Origin: Terriglobales bacterium
GTDB taxonomy: Bacteria > Acidobacteriota > Terriglobia > Terriglobales > Acidobacteriaceae
DNA length: 34,292 nucleotides
Assembly: GCA_025980765.1 (NCBI GenBank)
Contig: JAICXB010000039.1
Coordinates: forward strand, 1 to 34,292
Reading direction: 5' to 3'
Shown here in pieces: positions 30,374 through 34,292 of this stretch; the stretch's first letter is position 1; every line of letters begins with the position of its first letter. A program made the position numbers and the translations under genes. The notes under the pieces are model-generated. The model was not told the origin of the DNA, did no database searches, and saw nothing but the letters and a program-made list of their open reading frames with translations.

Positions 30374-31216
30374 GTGAAAGCGGACCTTGAAAAGCTCATC
30401 CAACTGGAGCAGGTAGATCGCGAAATTGGCCGGGTCTCGGCCGAAGTGGCCGCGCTGCCCAAGCGTGTGGCCGAAATTGAGCACCAACTGGCCGATGCCA
30501 AGGCCAAAGTCGAGCAGGCGCGCAGCGCAATCAAGATGCAGGATTCCAAGCGCCGCGGCCTTGAATCCGATATCCAGTCGTTCCAGCAGAAGATCGCCAA
30601 ATTTCGCGACCAGTCGCTGGATGTGAAAACCAACGACCAGTATCGCGCGCTCATGCACGAGATCGAGTTCGCCCAGACCGAGATTCGAAAAGCCGAAGAC
30701 AAAATCCTGGAGATCATGGAAGGCGGCGAGCTCTTCGACCGCCAGGTGAAATCTTCAGAGTCCACTTTGAAAGAGCAATCGGCGCAGGTGGAAAAGGAAA
30801 AGGAAGAAGCCCGTGCTCTGACCGCAAAGGATGAAGCTCGGCTGCAGGAGCTGCAAACCCAGCGCGGCAGCCTTCGTTCCGGCGTCGGCGACGACCTTCT
30901 CAGCCTTTACGATCGCGTTCTCAAGGCGCGCAAGACCGCCCTGGCTGAGGCGCGGGAGCAGCGCTGCACTGCCTGCTACGTGTTGCTGCGTCCACAAAAA
31001 TGGAATGAGATCAAATCGGGAGATGAAGTGCTGACCTGCGACACCTGCGGACGCATTCTCTTCTACGATCCCACACATGAACCCGCTCCGCCCGTTGAAC
31101 CGGAAAAGAAGAGGGCCCGAAAAGCCAAAGTTGAAACCCAAATTGAAACTAATGACGGCAGCGAAACTCCCGGTGAAGCCGCCCAAATCGAAGTCCCCGC
31201 AGACAGCGCCTCCTGA
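30374..31216 (+). CDS. Coiled-coil protein with C4 zinc ribbon
   Basis: This 280-residue cytoplasmic protein starts at GTG 30374 with no obvious Shine-Dalgarno sequence. Residues about 1-180 are nearly all helix with heptads (LEKLIQLEQVDREIGRVSAEV, LESDIQSFQQKIAKFRDQS, VKTNDQYRALMHEIEFAQTEI), typical of COG1579 proteins. A zinc ribbon then has four cysteines: C198, C201, C222 and C225 (RCTACYVLL, LTCDTCGRIL). The tail is Lys/Glu-rich and disordered, and overlaps the next gene. The family binds nucleic acid or acts as an adaptor in some bacteria; its role is not well settled. It is translated in line with the RlmI-like gene. Confidence 0.85.
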   Translation: MKADLEKLIQLEQVDREIGRVSAEVAALPKRVAEIEHQLADAKAKVEQARSAIKMQDSKRRGLESDIQSFQQKIAKFRDQSLDVKTNDQYRALMHEIEFAQTEIRKAEDKILEIMEGGELFDRQVKSSESTLKEQSAQVEKEKEEARALTAKDEARLQELQTQRGSLRSGVGDDLLSLYDRVLKARKTALAEAREQRCTACYVLLRPQKWNEIKSGDEVLTCDTCGRILFYDPTHEPAPPVEPEKKRARKAKVETQIETNDGSETPGEAAQIEVPADSAS

Positions 31217-32450
31217 AATCTCTGCGCAAGAAAATTCGCATCCATTTGCAGTAAAGATCGATCGGCGTGCAGCTCTGCGAGTGCGTGCCGGACATCCCTG
31301 GGTCTATCGTTCCGACCTCAATGGCGCGCCCGCGCTCCCGCGTGGCGGAGTGGTTCGCGTTCTCGATGAGTGCGACAATTTCCTCGGCTCCGCGCTCGCA
31401 AGTTCCAGCTCGCAAATTGCGCTGCGCATGCTGGCCAGTGAGAGTCTGGCCGACGCGCAGCTCCCGCACATGGTTGCAGAGCGGGTGCGGACAGCGATCG
31501 CCTACCGTCAGCGGCTGGGTATTCCCGAGCAGAGCAACGCTTATCGTGTGGTCTTCAGTGAGGCCGATCGCCTTCCCGGACTGGTGATTGATCGCTATAA
31601 CGATGTGCTCGCCTTTCAGGTGCTCACGCAGGCGATGGACCGCAAAGAGCTGCGCGATGCCGTGCTTTCGACGCTACAGACCGAATTCCAGCCTGCGGGG
31701 ATTGTCGAAAGAGTTGAGCCACGAATTCGCGAGCTGGAAGAGCTGCCTGCAATCTCCGGCGCTCTGGTGTATGGCGAAAAGGCCGAGACGCTTATTGCAA
31801 TGAATGGCGAAGGCGATCATCCGGCGCTGCGCTTCCACTACAGCGCGTCTGCCGGGCAGAAGACCGGCGCCTTCCTCGATCAGCGCGAGAACTATGTTGC
31901 CGCAGCGCGCCATGCACGCGACAACGCGCTCGACGTTTTCTGCTACCAGGGTGGATTCGCGCTGCATCTGGCGCGGGTCTGCGCGAATGTCACCGGCGTG
32001 GATTCCTCGCGCCGTGCGCTCGAAGCCGCTGAGAGCAATTTCGAGCTCAACCGCCGGCACCTGGTTCCGCCAGAGATCGATTGGATTGAGGCCAATGCCT
32101 TCGATCTGCTGCGCGACTGGTCTGATGCAGGCCGCAAGTTCGCAACCATCGTGCTCGATCCTCCGGCGTTCGCCAAGAACAGGCGCGCGCTGCCCACGGC
32201 GCTGCGCGGATACAAAGAGCTGAACCTGCGCGCGCTGAAGATGATCGAAGCCGGCGGCGTTCTTGTCACCTGCTCATGCTCGCATCACGTCAATCAGGAG
32301 GATTTTCTCCAGATGCTTTCTGAGGCCGCCATCGACGCGCATCGCCGCATTCGCCTGCTCGAAGTTCGCGGACAAAGTCAGGACCACCCGGTAATCGCAG
32401 GAATTCCCGAAACTGCCTATTTGAAGTGCGTGATTGGTTACGTGGAATGA
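31152..32450 (+). CDS. rlmI: RlmI-like class I rRNA methyltransferase
   Basis: RlmI makes 5-methylcytosine 1962 in 23S rRNA in E. coli. This 432-residue protein has an N-terminal PUA region (VKIDRRAALRVRAGHPWVYRSD, RVLDECDNFLGSALAS), a middle domain, and a SAM-binding Rossmann domain. The last has GQKTGAFLDQRENY, ALDVFCYQGGFALHLARVCANVTGVDSS, IVLDPPAFAKNR (D336) and VTCSCSHHV (C374, C376 near the catalytic position). The gene overlaps the zinc-ribbon gene: ATG 31152 gives 65 bases of overlap and ATG 31077 gives 140. I take 31152 because the extra residues are low-complexity Lys/Pro. The exact target nucleotide cannot be deduced. Confidence 0.9.
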   Translation: MTAAKLPVKPPKSKSPQTAPPEISAQENSHPFAVKIDRRAALRVRAGHPWVYRSDLNGAPALPRGGVVRVLDECDNFLGSALASSSSQIALRMLASESLADAQLPHMVAERVRTAIAYRQRLGIPEQSNAYRVVFSEADRLPGLVIDRYNDVLAFQVLTQAMDRKELRDAVLSTLQTEFQPAGIVERVEPRIRELEELPAISGALVYGEKAETLIAMNGEGDHPALRFHYSASAGQKTGAFLDQRENYVAAARHARDNALDVFCYQGGFALHLARVCANVTGVDSSRRALEAAESNFELNRRHLVPPEIDWIEANAFDLLRDWSDAGRKFATIVLDPPAFAKNRRALPTALRGYKELNLRALKMIEAGGVLVTCSCSHHVNQEDFLQMLSEAAIDAHRRIRLLEVRGQSQDHPVIAGIPETAYLKCVIGYVE

Positions 32451-32458
32451 TTAAGAAT

Positions 32459-32527
32459 CGGGTGATCGGGCCATCGGATCATCGGGCGAAGTTAAATCAC
32501 CCGATCACCCGATGGCCCGATCACCCG
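32459..32527. repeat. Compact period-8 inverted repeat, CGGGTGAT family
   Basis: The left arm 32459-32490 has four units (CGGGTGAT, CGGGCCAT, CGGATCAT, CGGGCGAA). The right arm 32496-32527 has four inverted units. The first 16 bases pair perfectly with the end of the other arm across a loop as short as five bases. It begins eight bases after the rlmI stop. The same words occur at 14604 and 15609. Confidence 0.92.
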
Positions 32528-32559
32528 ATTTCCTCAGCATTTGCTGCTACTCTGAGGCG

Positions 32560-32838
32560 GTGACAGTCGAAGTGCCAAAATATGTGACCGGCATTGGCCT
32601 GGCTGCGGCCGCATTCACTACTTTGTCATTTGTGCCGCAACTCATTCGTACCTGGCGGCTGCGGCGGGCTGACGAACTTTCCTTTGCCTGGCTCGCCGCT
32701 TTCACCACCGGCATCGTGCTCTGGCTCATCTATGGCCTGCTGCTTCCGTCAATCCCGGTGATCGTCGCAAATTTCGCAACCCTGCTTCTGACAATCGCCA
32801 TTCTGGCGTTGAAGTTCGCCTATCGCGAGCGCCAATGA
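32560..32838 (+). CDS. SemiSWEET-type sugar transporter
   Basis: This 92-residue protein has three membrane helices, the single MtN3 unit found in bacterial SemiSWEETs, which work as dimers to move sugars. The PQ motif is present at P26-Q27 (TLSFVPQLIRTWRLRRADELSF). The second helix has GIVLWLIYGLLL and the third VIVANFATLLLTIAILALKF, with the Asn that lines the sugar site. GTG 32560 has TGAGG five bases upstream. A longer frame from 32512 would translate the repeat arm. The stop overlaps the ATG of the glycosyltransferase gene (ATGA), so the two are coupled. Substrate and direction are unknown. Confidence 0.87.
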   Translation: MTVEVPKYVTGIGLAAAAFTTLSFVPQLIRTWRLRRADELSFAWLAAFTTGIVLWLIYGLLLPSIPVIVANFATLLLTIAILALKFAYRERQ

Positions 32839-34172
32839 CAGCGCGAATGCTGGCGCGCTGGCAACGGCCTGCAACCATGGTTTGGGCCGGACTCATCGCG
32901 CGGGAATTGGCGATTTTCATCGGACGCACTTATCGGGTCTCTCCACTCGACAACCATTTCGGATTCGGCTGGGAGACCGGTCGCATCGCTGCCTCCATCG
33001 CCTCCGGGCATGGCTTCAGCTCTCCTTATCATCTCTATCCCAGCAGCGGACCCACAGCCTTGCTGGCGCCGATCTATCCGTATCTGCTGGCCGGCATCTT
33101 CAAGGTCTTTGGCATTTACTCGACGGCGTCGAGCATAGCAATCCTGTCGCTTAATTCCGTTTTCTCCTCTTTGACCGCCTTGCCGGTGTTTCATATCGGG
33201 AAACGCGTTCGTGGAATCCAGGTGGCCATGTGGTCGGGGTGGCTGGCCGCCATGCTGCCCTATGCCTGGTATTGGGCCATCAAATGGGCATGGGAGACCA
33301 GCCTGGCGACGCTGCTGCTCGCCTGTGTCTTCGTACTCAGCCTGCGCATGGCGGGAATCGCCTGGACGTCTGACCAGGAGATTGAATTTGCGCCAAACGC
33401 AAGCAAAAGAGATTGGCTGCTGTTTGGATTTTTGTGGGGAGCGATCGCCCTCACCAATCCCGCACTCCTGCTCTGGCTGCCATTCTGCGGCGTGTGGTTG
33501 GTGATCAGGCAAAGCCGGCGCCAGCACAGTTTCCGTCCCGTCGGACTGGCTGTCGCCGCCGGAACCATCTTCATCGCGCTGATCGCGCCCTGGACTGCGC
33601 GAAATTACTTTGTCTTTCACAAATTTATCCCGCTGCGCGGCAATTTCGGGACAGAGCTGCGCATGGGCAATGCCGAAGATGCCGTTGGGTTGTGCCGGTA
33701 CTGGATGCAGCCCAATCGCAACCCGGAGGAGTTCGAGAAGTATCGATCGATGGGGGAGGCTGCTTACTCTCAGGAGAAGCTGCACGAAGCGATGAATTTC
33801 ATCCGCTCTCATCCTGGCTTTTTCGCCGTACTCTCACTGAAGCGCGCCGCGTACTACTGGTACGACGGTCCTCGCGAGAGCAGCGATGGCAGGCTGCTCT
33901 GGTATCGGAATGTCGGATTCCTGCTGTCGTCGATCCTGGCCATTGCCGGAATTATGGTGATGTGGCGCAGGCGCCACCCCGCCACGTTTCAGTTTGCTTC
34001 CCTGCTCTTCGCTATCCCTTTGATCTATTACGTCACCTACCCCCATCCACGCTATCGCGCTCCGATCGAGCCTGAGATGCTGGTGCTGATGGTTTATCTG
34101 TTTCTGCAGACGGGACCGCGACCTGTGCCGGCCGCAAAATTGCCCGCTTCCGCTCCCGTTCGATATACTTAG
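32835..34172 (+). CDS. GT-C-type membrane glycosyltransferase
   Basis: This 445-residue protein has about ten to twelve hydrophobic segments and resembles ArnT/PMT-type glycosyltransferases (GT39/GT83), which use polyprenyl-phosphate sugars outside the inner membrane. After the first helix it has VSPLDNHFGFGWETGRIAASIASGHGFSSPY, with an acidic residue (D39) at the place of the catalytic Asp of GT-C enzymes. APIYPYLLAGIFKVFG and WTARNYFVFHKFIPLRGNFG are also common in this group. The C-terminal part has PHPRYRAPIEPEMLVLMVYLF, a typical last helix. Acceptor and sugar are unknown. ATG 32835 overlaps the SemiSWEET stop by four bases. Confidence 0.82.
   Translation: MTARMLARWQRPATMVWAGLIARELAIFIGRTYRVSPLDNHFGFGWETGRIAASIASGHGFSSPYHLYPSSGPTALLAPIYPYLLAGIFKVFGIYSTASSIAILSLNSVFSSLTALPVFHIGKRVRGIQVAMWSGWLAAMLPYAWYWAIKWAWETSLATLLLACVFVLSLRMAGIAWTSDQEIEFAPNASKRDWLLFGFLWGAIALTNPALLLWLPFCGVWLVIRQSRRQHSFRPVGLAVAAGTIFIALIAPWTARNYFVFHKFIPLRGNFGTELRMGNAEDAVGLCRYWMQPNRNPEEFEKYRSMGEAAYSQEKLHEAMNFIRSHPGFFAVLSLKRAAYYWYDGPRESSDGRLLWYRNVGFLLSSILAIAGIMVMWRRRHPATFQFASLLFAIPLIYYVTYPHPRYRAPIEPEMLVLMVYLFLQTGPRPVPAAKLPASAPVRYT
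34140..34169 (+). promoter_or_regulatory. Predicted promoter of rpmH
   Basis: TTGCCC (34140-34145), 18 bases, TATACT (34164-34169), inside the end of the glycosyltransferase gene. A start near 34176 would leave a leader of about 40 bases before the rpmH ATG. Confidence 0.55.
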
Positions 34173-34217
34173 CGTTTGCCTCACGCAAAAATTTCTGAGT
34201 AGGAGTGCTATACCTGG

Positions 34218-34292
34218 ATGCCGAAGCGCACGTTTCAACCAAACCGCCGGAGGCGGAGCAAGACCCACGGGTTCCGCACGCGGATGAAGACC
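34218..34292 (+). CDS. rpmH: 50S ribosomal protein bL34, N-terminal part (runs off window)
   Basis: The first 25 residues are visible: [15 protein letters not shown] and HGFRTRMKT. This is the bL34 signature, a short, very basic protein at the tunnel region of the large ribosomal subunit. ATG 34218 has AGGAG (34201-34205) about twelve bases upstream. rpmH is usually followed by rnpA and yidC near the origin of replication; these would be downstream of the window. Confidence 0.95.
   Translation, partial: MPKRTFQPNRRRRSKTHGFRTRMKT

Overview
The window looks like a chromosomal stretch from a GC-rich Acidobacteriota (Terriglobia/Koribacter-like) bacterium. The basis is overall protein character, the ExbB-ExbD-ExbD-TonB-TPR arrangement, the FHA-GAF-cyclase beside a PEGA protein, HAF-repeat and DUF3617 secreted proteins, degenerate receiver proteins and small Lys/Arg-rich proteins. 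The assignment is inference; no rRNA or taxonomic marker search could be run. No phage, transposase, CRISPR array, tRNA or rRNA gene was recognised.

Layout. 1-2.2 kb (+): end of a PEGA-domain protein and a class III adenylate cyclase. 2.3-8.0 kb (-): VapBC-type toxin-antitoxin pair, HAF-repeat secreted protein, VOC protein, DUF3617 protein, unknown secreted protein, DNA clamp DnaN. 8.4-10.4 kb (-): DUF6496 basic protein and ThiC. 10.6-12.5 kb (+): ccmE-ccmA-ccmB haem handling genes, with a Cys-type (CxxxY) CcmE. 12.7-14.6 kb (+): secreted CocE/NonD-type hydrolase. 14.7-18.7 kb (-): tonB, exbB, two exbD and a TPR lipoprotein, a module energising outer-membrane transport. 18.8-23.3 kb (-): tgt-yajC-secD-secF. 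23.3-24.9 kb (-): a tandem ThyX-like protein. 25.2-27.0 kb: pseudo-receiver, a membrane protein with a kinase-like helix, and two very small proteins, the second behind a structured leader. 27.1-32.5 kb (+): PmbA/TldE, membrane protein, divergent NRAMP transporter, zinc-ribbon coiled-coil protein and RlmI-like methyltransferase. 32.5-34.3 kb (+): SemiSWEET, GT-C-type membrane glycosyltransferase and the start of rpmH.

The most striking feature is not a gene. Roughly twenty intergenic spots carry arrays of a short degenerate word repeated with a strict period of 7, 8, 9 or 10 bases, usually as two inverted arms that could fold into long hairpins. Several word families recur at separate loci. 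Elements very often begin within about 0-10 bases of a stop codon, and some are nested inside one another. No transposase for them is present here.

Other points for follow-up: a ThyX-like protein whose two halves seem to have lost complementary parts of the active-site motif; a 50-residue basic protein preceded by a leader with mutually exclusive stems; the CxxxY CcmE; and an NRAMP protein with an altered metal site.
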